This document shows, in pieces, positions 12,920 to 23,900 of a DNA stretch of 64,000 nt. The stretch comes from Istiophorus platypterus (taxonomy: Eukaryota; Chordata; Actinopteri; Istiophoriformes; Istiophoridae). Under the pieces are notes generated by a model. That model did not search any database. It was not told the origin of the DNA and was given only the letters and a program-made list of their open reading frames with translations. The position numbers were made by a program, and so were the translations under genes. The first letter of the stretch is position 1, and each line of letters opens with the position of its first letter. The stretch spans positions 30,977,501 to 31,041,500 of the forward strand of contig CM029118.1 of the NCBI GenBank assembly GCA_016859345.1. The letters are read 5' to 3'.

Positions 12920-13595
12920 TGTTGTGGAAGATACCTGCAGAATCAAGACAGAGAGAGATAGGAAAGATAGGCTAGGCAAAAACTAGGGGAAGTAGAAGAC
13001 AAAGTTTATGACATTCAGTAGTGTGAAATAAATATATGGGGAGAAAGAAAGAGAGGGAGAGAAGAGGAGATGTGTTCAGTTTGCCTTGGGAGTTCCCTCG
13101 GAAGCCTCGACCTACAGCAGCATAACTAAAGAATGGTGCAGGTTTCACCTGGGCCATCCCCAATTATAAGCTTAGAATAAAAGTTTAAGCCTAATCTTAA
13201 ATGTAAGCCTGCGTTTTTAGAGTGAAGTGTTCTATTGGGATAAAAGGCTACTATAAGGTTTTTAAGATATGATGGAGTTTGGTCATTAAAGGCTCTTTAC
13301 ATAAGGAAAATGATTGTTAATTGAATTCTAGATATTACAGGGAGCTAGTGCAGAGAAGCTAATATGGGAGAGATATGATCTCTTTTCCTGTTTACAGTCA
13401 GTACTCACACTGCAGCATTTTAAATCAGCTGGAGGCTTTTTTTTTATAGAGTTATTTGAACATCCTGATGATAAGGAATTACAGTCAAGTCTAGAAGAAA
13501 TAAATGCAACTTTTTCCCCTACAGTTCCCATATTATAAATGGTGAAATTTAAAAGTATGATTAACATTTTTACAGAACAGCTCAAAGCACTTGGT
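12920..13595 (-). mobile_element. L2-type LINE fragment, antisense
   Basis: Read on the minus strand this is the end of a fish L2/CR1-group reverse transcriptase followed by its 3' UTR. Minus-strand residues around 13328-13510 include FISSRLDCNSLSSGCSNNSI, matching the post-catalytic part of these enzymes. The 3' UTR side has gaagatacctgcagaatcaa and caggtttcacctgggccatc, which are common in teleost L2 copies. Blocks between the conserved pieces are missing and the frame is broken by small indels. It is 5'-truncated like most LINE copies and cannot be functional. Confidence 0.75.
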
Positions 13596-13912
13596 TAAGG
13601 TTAGGGGAAGATCACTATCTTTGCCAAAAATGTCTGGAGCCCAAAAGGCATTTGTGTGTGTGGCAAATACTTTGGGGGTAAAAAGTAATTTGATTAATTC
13701 AAATTTGTAGAAAAAATTTGTTTTTTCAAAGTTGTATATCTTCTGTGGCTCTAGAGGAGCTTTGTCAAGTCTGAGAAAATAGTCTTAATAAGGTCATCAG
13801 GTGCTGAATGTTGTCATCTGGGCTTAAGATTGTGAAAAAAAAGACTAGGTCAAAACCTAATATATGACTGAACTGCCCCCTATCTGATTGCTTTTCTCCT
13901 AATCTCAAAATT

Positions 13913-14312
13913 CAGCCAAAAGCCAAAGTACAACACATTCATGTCAGTGTCAGCTGTTGTGCAGTCAATTGATGAGACAGACACATAGACAGACACAAGC
14001 TGTGCCTATGTTGGAAAGCATGACCTAACGTTCTTCAGGCAAGACTGGTGACTCTCTTCTATGGTAAGTAGCTACGATTTGTCCAAAAAAACTTTTGTGG
14101 AAAAAAGTTGCAAAAGGGGTCTGAAAAGTCTTTCACCAATCTAGCCACAATAATGCATATTTGCCAACACTGCCTATAAATACCCCTTTGATGATAGAAA
14201 CTGTTTGCTCCAATTCAATTTGACAGGGCAACTACTAATGGGAAAACTCCAACAGTCAGCTGGCCGACCAGTGGTGTAACTTCAGCACTCACTCACTCAC
14301 AGCCATACATGC
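13913..14312 (-). repeat. Dispersed repeat, 'gtgttgccaactta' family, inverted copy
   Basis: The reverse complement aligns along its length with 8360-8760. It shares the ggacaaatcgtagct, gaagagagtcaccagt and ggcagtgttggcaaa blocks and the CTGACTG-rich start. It is diverged, with several indels, and non-coding. Confidence 0.65.
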
Positions 14313-14639
14313 TTGGTGCATAGAGAGGTGACCATGCAATGAAAGATGCTGTTGACTTGTGTCATGGAAAGTGGGATCCAGTGGTTTTGGAGCTTTTTGG
14401 AAACTGACTTTCTTTTTTTAATCTTTTTCTTGTAAGTTCCCCTGACCATAGACTAATTGCATTTACTTTCAAACATCTAACTGAACTACAATCCTTTTCT
14501 CAACTTAACCAAAATGTTGCTGTAGCTTTTAACTTAAAAAAAACAGGGGAAAACCATATGCAGAGGATCATTTTCCTTACCCTCTGATACAATCATTTAT
14601 TTTTTATCTGTGGATATATGCCAAAGATAAAAATCACTG

Positions 14640-14815
14640 GTGTAAAATACATAGCTAAGGAATTGTGGGGTTTAGGCATAAAGACAACTTGGTTAGGTTC
14701 AGGGAAGGATTGTGTTTCGAGCTTAAATAAGTACTCCATTAAGGTCAGAGAGATTTGTCATCATATTTTCGATAACAACTGCTACAGAAGGTTAAGGTTA
14801 AGGTTATAGAACGGT
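14640..14815 (-). repeat. Dispersed CCTAACC-type repeat, inverted copy
   Basis: Contains gggtttaggcataaagacaa, cttggttaggttcagggaag and ggttaaggttaaggttat. Reverse complemented, these match the cctaacc and gtgcctaaacc core of the family at 5640 and 10735. Confidence 0.5.
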
Positions 14816-15520
14816 CATTGTCATGGTTAAAAGAAACAAATCAACTCTTGTTTTTTTAATTCAAAACAAAAAGCAGTCCCCCTTGTTCAAGTCCAAGGCA
14901 TCATTGACCCTATTACAACATGATTAACAATATGGAGAGCATCTCCAATCATGGTGAAAGCTCAGTTTTAATGGTTTCATCACCCTACACTATACATAGT
15001 AGCAGAATAGTAAGTTACTCTTACATAACTAGGAGTAATACATTATTGGTAAAATAAACATGGGTTTTTCCCTCAAACTAGTTCCACAAGATCGATTATT
15101 TGTGCCCACTGCCTAATTGCTACATGTCTAATGGCACATAAAGGTAACACAATTTAGGAGACTTTGAAGTAACGTTAAGCTATAGTCTACAGATATCTGG
15201 TCAAAAGCACAAGTAGACTAAGCAGCTCTAATGGGTCCATGGCCACCATAGTCATCTGTTATTTCTATGTTATTATTTAATGAACATTAACAAAGAATGA
15301 ACAGAATAGTGAATCAACAGAATATGGTGATATTCTATTTTTTTAAAACAATTAATGTTTGTACTAACAAGTATTTTGTGTATATCCAAAGCTACATATA
15401 TCTTCGTACGCACCATGGGCTTGGAATAGCCCACAACAGTTTTGAATTAATATAAACCACAATAACACACTACAATATTACCTACCTGACTCCTTCTAAT
15501 TAACTGCATTCTAATAAATG
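14816..15520. other. No gene seen
   Basis: AT-rich sequence up to the left end of the Tc1 element. No motif or credible open frame. Confidence 0.5.
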
Positions 15521-16678
15521 CAGTGCCATGAGAAAGCATTCAGATTCCTTCACCGTCTGTTCAGTTTTTAAGATTACAACCGTATACTAAAATCATTTAA
15601 ATTTATTTTTTTCCTCACCAGTCTACACTGATTACCTCATAATGACAAAATTAAAACAGAATTTTAGAAATGCTGCCAAATGTATTAAAAGAAATAACTG
15701 AAATATCACATTGGCATAAGTATTAAGACACATGAAATTTAGCTCAGGTGCCTCCTATATCTCTTTTACATCTTTGAGATGTTTCTACAACTGGATTGGA
15801 GTCCAACTGTGGTAAATCAAATTGATTGGACATGATTTGGAAATGCACACACCTGATTTTGTTGAGGGAATGATCTGGGGAAAGCTACAAAAAATTTCTG
15901 CTTCACTGAAAGCTTCCAAGAGCACAGTGGCCTCCATAATTCTTATATGGAAGACACTAAGAACAACCAGGTCTATTCCTAGAGTTCTGTGCCTGGCCAA
16001 ACAGAGCAATAAAGGGAAAAGGGCTACTTCGAGAGGGGCAACCAAACCTAAAGCACTCCACCGATCTGGACTTTATGGCAGAGGACAGGGAGAATGGTAA
16101 GTGTTCAGGGAAAGCTGAGGGGAGCAAAGCACTGATATCCTTAATAAAAACCTTGTCCAGAGCACTCAGCCTCAGGCTGGGATGAAGCTTCACCTTCCAC
16201 CAGGACAATGACCTTAAACTAACAGGCGAGAAAACACAGGAGCATTGAGAATGTTCTTGAGTGATCCAGCCAGAGTCCTGACTCGAACCCAATCAATTAT
16301 CTCTGGAGAGCCCTGAAAATAGCCATCCACCAAAAAGCCTCATCCAAGCTACCAGAGCTTGAAAGGAGTAGAATGGTAGAAAATCCCCAAATCAAGATGT
16401 GAAGAGCTTGTCCTGTCAAACCCAAAAAGACTTGAGACTGTAGTCACTGCCAAAGGTGCTTGGAATAAATACTGAGTAAAGGGTCTGTATACCTGTGCCT
16501 ACAAGATATTTCATTTTTCCCTTTTATTTAATTTCCAAAATGATGTTCTGTTTCCTTTGTCATTGTGTGATATTCAGTGTAGATGGGGAAAAATGAATTT
16601 AGATTAATTTACCATGAGGCTGCAATATAGCAAAATGTGAAAAGTTTGAAGGGATCTGAATAATTTCTGAATGCACTG
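15521..16678 (+). mobile_element. Tc1-type DNA transposon with both ends, decayed
   Basis: The left end starts cagtgccatgagaaagcatt and the right end finishes ctgaatgcactg, with a TA after it (16679-16680). The two ends are imperfect inverted repeats of the fish Tc1 type. Internal landmarks in order are attggacatgatttggaaat, the DNA-binding-domain region around 15890-16030, caccaggacaatgacctt (the catalytic-region DND/DPK segment) and ctctggagagccctgaaaat (the NPIEHLWR-type segment near the C terminus). At about 1,158 bp it is some 450 bp shorter than full-length relatives, and stops and frameshifts break the transposase throughout. A dead copy. Confidence 0.85.
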
Positions 16679-16840
16679 TATACAGCATGATATTTAGAGC
16701 AACATTATAATCACTCATAATCTATACATTGACAGCACAGCCCATCAAAATTACTTCATTATCTATCTGAATCTATATTGATATATTTCAGTATATATCT
16801 AAATCTTAATGGTTACTTAATGGTTTTGGCAATACATAAT

Positions 16841-17014
16841 GACATTTACATTAACTCCTTTGGCAGACAGTTTTATCCAAGGAAACTAACAAGTAAGGCG
16901 CTTTGGGTTTAGTGTCATGCCATTTTGGTACACAGACAGGAGGAGCTGGGGATCGAACCACAAACCTTGCGATCAGTGGACAAACCTTCCACCATCTAAG
17001 CCACAGCCACCCCA
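16841..17014 (-). mobile_element. tRNA-derived SINE, antisense
   Basis: On the minus strand a tRNA-like head (ggctgtggcttagatgg, then a B box in gtggttcgatccccagctcc) is followed by the usual fish SINE body. It ends with the complement of cctttggcagacagttttat, a motif found in many teleost SINEs. It is non-autonomous and depends on a partner LINE. A few box A substitutions suggest it is old. Confidence 0.75.
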
Positions 17015-18599
17015 GCAAGAGGTGTATTGATTAAATCCAAATAAATAAAATGTAAATAAAAGCAAAATTAAACATTTACAACTATCTTTCAAAACAAATT
17101 TGACAACAGCAACCTTTGTGGTTAAGTTGAGATTTAGTCTGTTAAATGTCCTACACGTTGGATAAGTCTATATGCTAATCTAGCCCAATAGCCCAGAAAA
17201 AATATATTTATTCATTAGGAGTAGGCTCAATAGTTTTGATGGATAAAACAGACATACTAAATAAATTAAAAGTTGTTCTTAAAATTTAAAAGCCCTGGAA
17301 TTTAGTGCTACACTCACCAGTGACAATTTTTCCAAAGGACATTGAATCCTGGTACTTCCACAGCTGCCAGCCACAGCTTTGAAGGAGTCAGCTCTGGTAT
17401 TCAACATCAATAACGCATCACTAACGCAGGTTATAGGCAAGGTGACAGCCGAAGCTTCATAACTGAGGTGACATTGCATTCATGACATATGGGGGAAAAG
17501 AGAGATACAAGTTTCCTATTAGAAAAACTGTTCCATGATAAATACATCAATCAGCCATTAAAACCAGTTACTAGCTTAATGGTGTGTATATATACAGTAT
17601 ATATACACAGAGGGATCCAAAAGTCCACTTGTCAAGATACTTACATTTTGCATTTGTTTAAAACACTAATATAAATACTATTTTTTTTAATGAAAAGTGA
17701 TAATATGAGCTTGACAATTCGAGTGAAAACTGTGAGAAAGCAGAATTAAGGAATTCTGGATAAAAGAAGGGTGCGGCTCGACATAGTCTGCTCAGCTCAT
17801 CCTGGCTTGGTCTTCGTGAAACGTAAGTCAGGATGAGCAGGTGCAACTATGTTACGCCAGGTGTAAGTAATTCAAAAACATATGCATTCATGTCTTTCTT
17901 CAAAGGCGTCATGGATCGATCACAGATTCATTGATGCTGAAATCAAGCAGATGCGTGTGGCATACGTCACAACAAGTATTTCACTTTGTCACCAAATCCT
18001 CAATTATCCAGTCATGTTTGTTCTGTATGAACAGAAATTCATACAGATATTTCCTTAGAAGCTGAACAGTGACTTACACTTTTACAGAAAAGTTTAGGTA
18101 CAACTGTTAATGTCTGCAAATGACATGTAATTATTGGTAATACTTATGGGCTAATTAAGACAGATTCAGACAAATATCTATGGTAACTTGTGCAAAACTT
18201 TAGGCATTGGGCATATTTATAACGGTTAAAAGACTCAAAGAAATCCAACCTTTAGTACAAAGGCGTAAAATGGTCGTGCCCTCAATTTGTTTAAATATGA
18301 TTGCTAATTGAACAATATTGCAGTATCTTATATAATTCTTTATTTTATATGACATAACTTTAACTTTAAATCATCTGAATCCTCAAAGTTTGTGATTATT
18401 TTCCAGGGTTACATGCAAATATTAGAAATTTTTCAGTCTGGTTCCACATTCTTTTATCTACATTCTGTGCTTTCATTCACCAAATCTCCATTAGTCTGTT
18501 CATTTTTTTCGCCTATCTTTTTTTTAGCTATGCTAGTAGCTCTACGGACAATTAACTACATTGCTCAAAAATAAAAAACTCAACTTCTGGATTTACTGC
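17015..18599. other. No gene seen, one hairpin
   Basis: AT-rich sequence. Short minus-strand open stretches at 17279-17479 and 17658-17846 have no recognisable motif. The hairpin at 17781-17852 is listed separately. Confidence 0.5.
17781..17852. repeat. Long imperfect inverted repeat (hairpin)
   Basis: The left arm runs from acatagt through tgctca to tcatcctggctt (17781-17808). The right arm, aagtcaggatgagc through to actatgt (17825-17852), pairs with it along about 27 positions with a small internal bulge. The loop is about 16 bases. The arms hold CpG and G/C pairs in an AT-rich neighbourhood. Nothing links it to a known element; a foldback transposon relic or a structured RNA are both possible. 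Confidence 0.65.
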
Positions 18600-18840
18600 C
18601 TTGAAGTTTTGTACAGTCATTCATGGTCCCTAGAGAATGAATTGTACAAACTTTGGTGTACGTCTAATGCCACCAGTTTCATTCTTAAATTTCATCCAGG
18701 TTCACTTCTAACTGTAACATCTTTGATTATCCCCTGGGGTTGTGAATCCTTCATACAATCGGCATGTTACCATGCTGACTTAAGCGTTTAGCTCAAAACA
18801 TCCCTCTGACTTAGTAAAAACTCACAGAGCTACTAGAAGA
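18600..18840 (+). repeat. Dispersed teleost 'atttcatggcaatcca' repeat, fragment
   Basis: Recognisable pieces are ttttgtacagtcattcatgg, ccctagagaatgaat, gcatgttaccatgctgac and ctcacagagctactagaa. These are diverged blocks of a very common unclassified fish repeat that also appears at 23556-23900, 49800-50235 and 60430-60560. Non-coding. Confidence 0.6.
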
Positions 18841-19307
18841 CACTTATGAACCTATTTTTGTCGAGGCGCAACAACCTATGCAAACAGTGACCCAACAGTT
18901 GGCATTTTCCCAGTCTTGAATTTTAGTTTACCTGGCTGTGTGGTTTGTTGGTGTCCAGCAAAGAGCACAAAGGTGAGAAATGTAACACAAACAGATGGCG
19001 ATTCATTCAAATGATCTCAGACATTGCACTGAAAATAGATGTCTGCTTCTGGCACAAAGCCAATCCACCATCATTGGTGATTTTATCAATAAAAGAGCAG
19101 TAACCTTGGAACAAATGAACAATAATAATGGAACCACACTAAAAATATATAAAGACAAATTTTTAGTTAAATACTCTCAAACAAATGCTAAATCAGCATC
19201 AAAAGCTTGCGTTTATTTTGGTTAAAGCAGGTACATCCGTGCCCTTCTACTCCATTCAGACTACAATATGATTTCCTGAACAAATTGTAAGTAAGCTAAA
19301 CAAAAAA
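18841..19307. other. No gene seen
   Basis: Short open stretches only, without motifs or splice support. Confidence 0.5.

Positions 19308-19371
<64 letters not shown>
19308..19371. repeat. (GT)n/(AT)n tract at the LINE 3' end
   Basis: About six GT units run into about 25 AT units that touch the 3' end of the RTE element. RTE-clade LINEs commonly end in short tandem repeats, so this may be the element's own tail. The other end of the LINE also abuts TATATA sequence (22500-22514), so the target site may itself have been an AT repeat. Confidence 0.9.
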
Positions 19372-19375
<4 letters not shown>

Positions 19376-19401
19376 TCTTCTTTTTCTTTCGGCTTTTCCC
19401 T

Positions 19402-20772
19402 TTAGGGGTCGCCACAGCGAATCAGTGTCCTCCATCTAACCCTGTCTTCTGCGTCGTCTTCTCTCACACCAACTACCTTCATGTCCACTTTCACTACATC
19501 CATAAACCTCCTCTTTGGTCTTCCTCTAGGCCTCCTGCCTGGCAGTTCAAAACTCAGTATCCTTCTACTAATATATTCACTATCTCTTCTCAGGACATGT
19601 CCAAACCATCTCAGTCTGGCCTCTCTGACTTTATCTCCAAAACCTCTAACATGTGCTGTCCCTCTGATGTACTCATTCCTGATCCTATCCATCCTGGTCA
19701 CTCCCAGAGAGAACCTCAACATCTTCATCTCTGCTACCTCCAGCTCTGCCTCCTGTCTTTTCCTCAGTGGCACTGTCTCTAGACCAAACAGCATCGCTGG
19801 TCTCACCACCGTTTTGTACACCTTTCCTTTCATTTTAGCTGAAACTCTTCTATCACACATCACACCTGACACTTTTCTCCACCCGTTCCAGCCTGCCTGC
19901 ACACGCTTCTTCACCTCTTTTCCACACTCTCCATTGCCCTGGACTGTTGACCCTAAGTACTTAAAATCCTCCACCTTCTTTATCTCTTCTCCCTGTAACT
20001 TCACTCTTCCACTTGGGTCCCTCTCGTTCGCACACATGTACTCTGTCTTGCTGCGGCTAACCTTCATTCCTCTCCTTTCCAGGGCAAATCTCCACCTCTC
20101 AAGCTTCTCCTCCACCTGTTCCCTGCTCTCACTACATATCACAATGTCATCTGCAAACATCATAGTCCATGGAGATTCCTGTCTAACCTCGTCTGTCAGT
20201 CTGTCCATCACCATAGCAAACGAGAAGGGGCTTAGAGCTGATCCCTGATGCAGTCCCACCTCCACCTTGAACTCCTCTGTCACACCTACAGCACACCTAA
20301 CCACTGTCTTACAGTCCACATACATGTCCTGCACCACTCTAACATACTTCTCTGTCACTCCAGACTTCCTCATACAGTACCACAGTTCCTCTCTGGGCAC
20401 CCTGTCATACGCTTTCTCCAGATCTACAAAGACACAATGCAGCTCCCTCTGACCTTCCCTGTACTTCTCTATCAACATCCTCAAAGCAAATACTGCATCT
20501 GTGGTACGCTTTTTTGGCATGAAGCCATACTGCTGCTCACAAATGTTCACTTTTGCCCTTAGTCTAGCTTCAACTACTCTTTCCCATAGCTTCATTGTAT
20601 GGCTCATCAGCTTTATTCCTCTGTAGTTGCCACAGTTCTGCACATCTCCCTTGTTCTTAAAAATGGGCACCAGCACACTTCTCCTCCATTCCTCAGGCAT
20701 CTTCTCACTATCTAAGATCCTGTTAAACAACCCAGTCAGAAACTCTACTGCCGCCTCTCCTAGACACTTCAT
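19402..20772 (-). pseudogene. RTE reverse transcriptase segment
   Basis: This 456-codon open block holds essentially the whole reverse transcriptase. Visible motifs are FVDLEKAYDRV (first catalytic Asp at about residue 117), GLHQGSALSP (173-182), the catalytic FADD box (206-209) and the downstream region with EFKYLGSTVQ-type sequence (seen as FKYLGSTVQ). The block ends in the RW..LIRCGDP terminus typical of these proteins. The apparent start Met is probably not the true start. The preceding block ends DDIPVEV and the next codon should be part of the same protein, so a one-base loss near 20771 split it. All catalytic residues I can check are intact. Confidence 0.92.
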
Positions 20773-21158
20773 ACCTCCACAGGTATATCATCAGGACCAA
20801 GTGCCTTTCCACTCTTCATCCTCTTCAGTGCCTTCCTCACTTCATCTTTACTAATCTTTGCTATTTCCTGATCCACAACAGCCACATCTTCTACTCTTCG
20901 TTCTCTCTCATTTTCCTCATTCATCAACTCTTCAAAGTACTCTTTCCATCTTCCCATCACACTGCTGGCACCTGTCAATACATTTCCATCTCTATCCTTA
21001 ATCACCCTAACCTGCTGCACGTCCTTCCCATCTCTGTCTCTCTGCCTTGCCAATCTGTATAGATCAGTCTCTCCCTCCTTACTGTCCAACCTAACATACA
21101 AGTCATCATAAGCCCCTTGTTTGGCCTTTGCCACCTCTACTTTCACCTTACGCTGCAT
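20769..21158 (-). pseudogene. RTE linker between endonuclease and reverse transcriptase
   Basis: 129 codons in a different frame from its neighbours. It has a Lys-rich start (MQRKVKVEVAKAKQ), then LYRLARQRDRDGKDVQQVRV and RWKEYFEELMN, and ends ALGPDDIPVEV, the entry to the reverse transcriptase. This is the usual connector region in fish RTE proteins. It overlaps the reverse transcriptase block by four bases because of the frameshift. Confidence 0.9.
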
Positions 21159-21183
21159 CTCCCTGTACTCCTGTCTACTCTCT

Positions 21184-22164
21184 TCAGTCCTCTGTGTCCC
21201 ACTTCTTCTTAGCTAATCTTTTTTTCTGTATACACTCCTGCACCTCCTCATTCCACCACCAAGTCTCCTTATCTACTTTCCTTCCAGATGACACACCAAG
21301 TACTCTCCTCCCTGTCTCCCTGATCACATTAGCTGTAGTTGTCCAGTCATCTGGAAGCACCTCCTGACCTCCCAGAGCCTGCCTCAACTCCTTGCTAAAA
21401 GTCATGCAACACTCTTCCTTTTTTAGCTTCCACCATTTCGTCCTCTGCTCTGCCTTTGTCCTCTTTGTCTTCCTCACCACCAAGGTCATCCTACACACCA
21501 GCATTCTATGCTGTCTGGCTACACTCTCACCAACCACTACTTTGCAGTCACTGATCTCCTTCAGATTACACCGTCTACACAAGATGTAGTCTATCTGTGT
21601 GCTCCTACCTCCACTCTTATACGTCACCCTGTGCTCCTGCCTCTTCTGGAAGAAAGTATTCACTACAGCCATTTCCATCCTTTTGGCAAAATCAACCACC
21701 ATCTGTCCTTCTGCGTTCCTCTCCTGGATACCGAATCTGCCCATCGCTTCCTCATCGCCTCTGTTTCCTGCACCAACATGTCCATTGAAGTCTGCACCAA
21801 TGACAACTCTCTCATCTCCAGGGATGCTCTGTATGGCTTCATCAAGGTCCGACCAGAATTTCTCCTTCTCCTCCAGCTCACAGCCTACCTGTGGAGCATA
21901 CCCACTAACCACATTGAACATTACACCTTCGATTTCTAGCTTCAGACTCATCACTCTATCCGACACTCTTTTTACCTCCAGGACATTCCTAACAAGCTCC
22001 TCTTTCAAGATAACTCCTACTCCGTTTCTCTTCCTATCTACACCATGGTAGAACAACTTGAACCCTGCTCCCAAACTTCTAGCCTTGCTACCTTTCCACC
22101 TGGTCTCCTGGACACACAGTATGTCTACCTTCCTCCTCTGCATCATGTCAACTAACTCTCTCAC
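21184..22164 (-). pseudogene. RTE AP-type endonuclease segment
   Basis: This 326-codon open block has exonuclease-endonuclease-phosphatase motifs in order: VDILCVQETRWKG (catalytic Glu at 20), SGYAPQ (88-92), GADFNGHVG (123-131, with the Asp-Asn pair), GGRSTQIDYILCR and the C-terminal ARQHRMLVC. These nick target DNA to prime reverse transcription. Such proteins are often labelled craniofacial development protein 2-like in fish annotations, which is a mislabel. The domain's true N-terminal strand (RVGTLNVGTMTGK) sits in the neighbouring frame, so a frameshift near 22163 cut it off. Confidence 0.92.
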
Positions 22165-22466
22165 TTTCCTGTCATGGTTCCAACATTCAAAGTCCCTACT
22201 CTCAGTCCTAGCCTCTTGGTATTCCTCTTCTCTCTCTTCCTACGAACACATCTTCCTCCTCTCCTTCTTCTACCGACAGTAGTCCAATTTCCACCGGCAC
22301 CCTGTAGGTGAACAGCACCGATGGCGGTCGTTGTTAACCCGGGCCTCGACCAATCCGCTATGGGATTAATAGATCTGACTCGCATGTTTGATTTGGTAAA
22401 AGTTTTACGTCGGATGCCCTTCCTGACACAACTCTCTGTATTTATCCGGGCTTGGGACCGGCACAA
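22161..22466 (-). pseudogene. RTE 5' leader and start of endonuclease
   Basis: 101 codons. Only the last part, LGLRVGTLNVGTMTGK, is recognisable; it is the first strand of the endonuclease. Upstream is a basic Arg/Lys-rich stretch (RRRRGGRCVRRKREKR) that may be coding or translated 5' UTR. It ends at a stop created by the frameshift at the junction with the next block. Confidence 0.75.
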
Positions 22467-22499
22467 TAAGACACTGGCTTGTGTCCCCTTGCGGCTACA

Positions 22500-23555
22500 T
22501 TATATATATATATAAACTCATATTTTAATTAAAAAAACAACAAACACACAACAAAAAAAATTATAAATCATCATGAGAAAGCATCAGTGAAATGCTTTTG
22601 CCACTAATTAGGTTTTGTGATTAGGTTTAAAACAGGTAAAGTTTGACCTTACCTCCTGGAACAGACTATTCCATTTTCTATGAGTCAAGAAACAAAACTC
22701 AGTCACCTCAAGAAAGAGCTGTTGATGCCATGCTGTGTTATCATTGGTTAAATTATGTCAGAGCTGTGTGACCGATGATGTCATTGGTCTATAGCGTGTA
22801 TAATTACACCTTCTGATCTATATTCCATTTCAGGCAGCACTTTTGCATTTGTGCTGCTTTACCTACCTGAACAAAAACATCAGATGAGCTTGAAGGTGCC
22901 CACACAGTCCATTAGACTCAGACCTACTGTTAAAAGGTTTATTGTATGTTGGTTTTAGGTAATTTTTCTTAACTTGCAATTTTGTCTGCAAATTTGCACC
23001 ACAAAGTAAAATATCAACTGGATTGCATCATCAACTTATTTTGTGGACCTGTCTTGTAAAGGGTCCCTTAAATTTAATTTTTAATTTAATGACATTTAAG
23101 AATTTATTATTGTGGTCAAAGGGTGTGTTTTCATAAATAAAATTAGCATAGTACAAGTGACCTGGGTAATGTAGTATTCTAGTACAGGAGTACTGAAGGG
23201 TTTCTGAGTGTTTTTGCAGAAGGGTAACAGTGGCACCAGGAACCTAACAGCGACGTTGTGGAACTTTGTCACCCCGATAAACATGTTATTAGAAAAAAAG
23301 TCAATATCTTTGTGAGGCTAAAAATTCCTCATTCATCCTCCCTAAACAACACTCTTGACATTGATGAAACCAGGGTGGTGGACTGGTATAGGTCTTAGAG
23401 CACCAACCAGTTCTCACCAAAGTGACAGGCGACAGATGTGCCCAAACATCTAAAGGCCCTGGGAGCAGTTATGATTTAAGCAACTGACTCTTCCCATCCT
23501 TTCTTTTATACAACCTTCTAGGATAACAATGGGAAATTTGGGCCTTAATTTTTTA
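22500..23555. other. No gene; one promoter-like cluster
   Basis: AT-rich sequence. At 22764-22806 a CRE-like tgatgtca overlaps an inverted CCAAT box (cattggt), and a TATA-like gtataatt follows 22 bp downstream. A small inverted repeat, gcagcac/gtgctgc, lies at 22834-22857. No open frame follows, so any promoter role is speculative. Confidence 0.3.
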
Positions 23556-23900
23556 GGGGCCATGCTTGATTGATTGAAATATCTCTATCAAATGGATTGT
23601 CTTGAAATTATTATCATTATTTATCATATATATATTCAAGGTCCCTGGAGGATTTATGACAATGATTGGTGATCCCTTGACTTTTCGTCTACAACCACCA
23701 GCAAGATGACATTTTTGTTTTTTCCTGAAATATCTCAACAACTATCAGAGGGATTGCCAGTAAATTTTAAACAATTATGTGCCCCAGAAGGTTGAACAAT
23801 GTTTACTTTGGTCCCATGATCTGTCATTAAGCACCATCATTGGGTCAAAATTTCGGTTTGAGAGACAAATTAATAACAATTTTAGTTCTAATAAGCAAAT
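23556..23900 (+). repeat. Dispersed teleost 'atttcatggcaatcca' repeat
   Basis: Blocks include tgattggtgatcccttgact, gaaatatctcaacaactatc, ttaagcaccatcattgggtc and aaaatttcggttt, in the order found in this common fish repeat. Long AT substitutions separate them. Same orientation as 18600-18840 and opposite to 49800-50235. Confidence 0.7.

Larger units (their letters stand above)
19372..22499 (-). mobile_element. RTE-clade non-LTR retrotransposon, nearly full length
   Basis: On the minus strand the element begins near 22499 (atgtagccgcaaggggacac). It continues through a 5' UTR, an AP-type endonuclease, a linker and a reverse transcriptase, and ends near 19372 with ggtcgccacagcgaatca (plus-strand view), a 3' sequence seen in very many fish genomes. 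It copies itself by nicking the target and reverse transcribing in place. Its ~3.1 kb length and both domains fit the RTE group (RTE-X/Expander-like; exact family not assignable here). The coding frame is interrupted three times, near 22163, 21185 and 20771, each consistent with a small indel. Otherwise it is well preserved, so it is a comparatively young but inactive copy. Confidence 0.93.

Noticed and set aside
12752..12961. Open frame with a long Leu run
   Set aside because: Produced by the (ATT)n tract; not a membrane protein.
19481..20248. 255-codon plus-strand frame
   Set aside because: It is the antisense shadow of the RTE reverse transcriptase on the minus strand.
21508..22051. Plus-strand frames of 143-150 codons
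   Set aside because: Antisense shadows of the RTE endonuclease.
21184..22164. Host gene 'craniofacial development protein 2-like'
   Set aside because: This label in fish annotations usually reflects RTE endonuclease; the adjoining reverse transcriptase shows it is a transposon.
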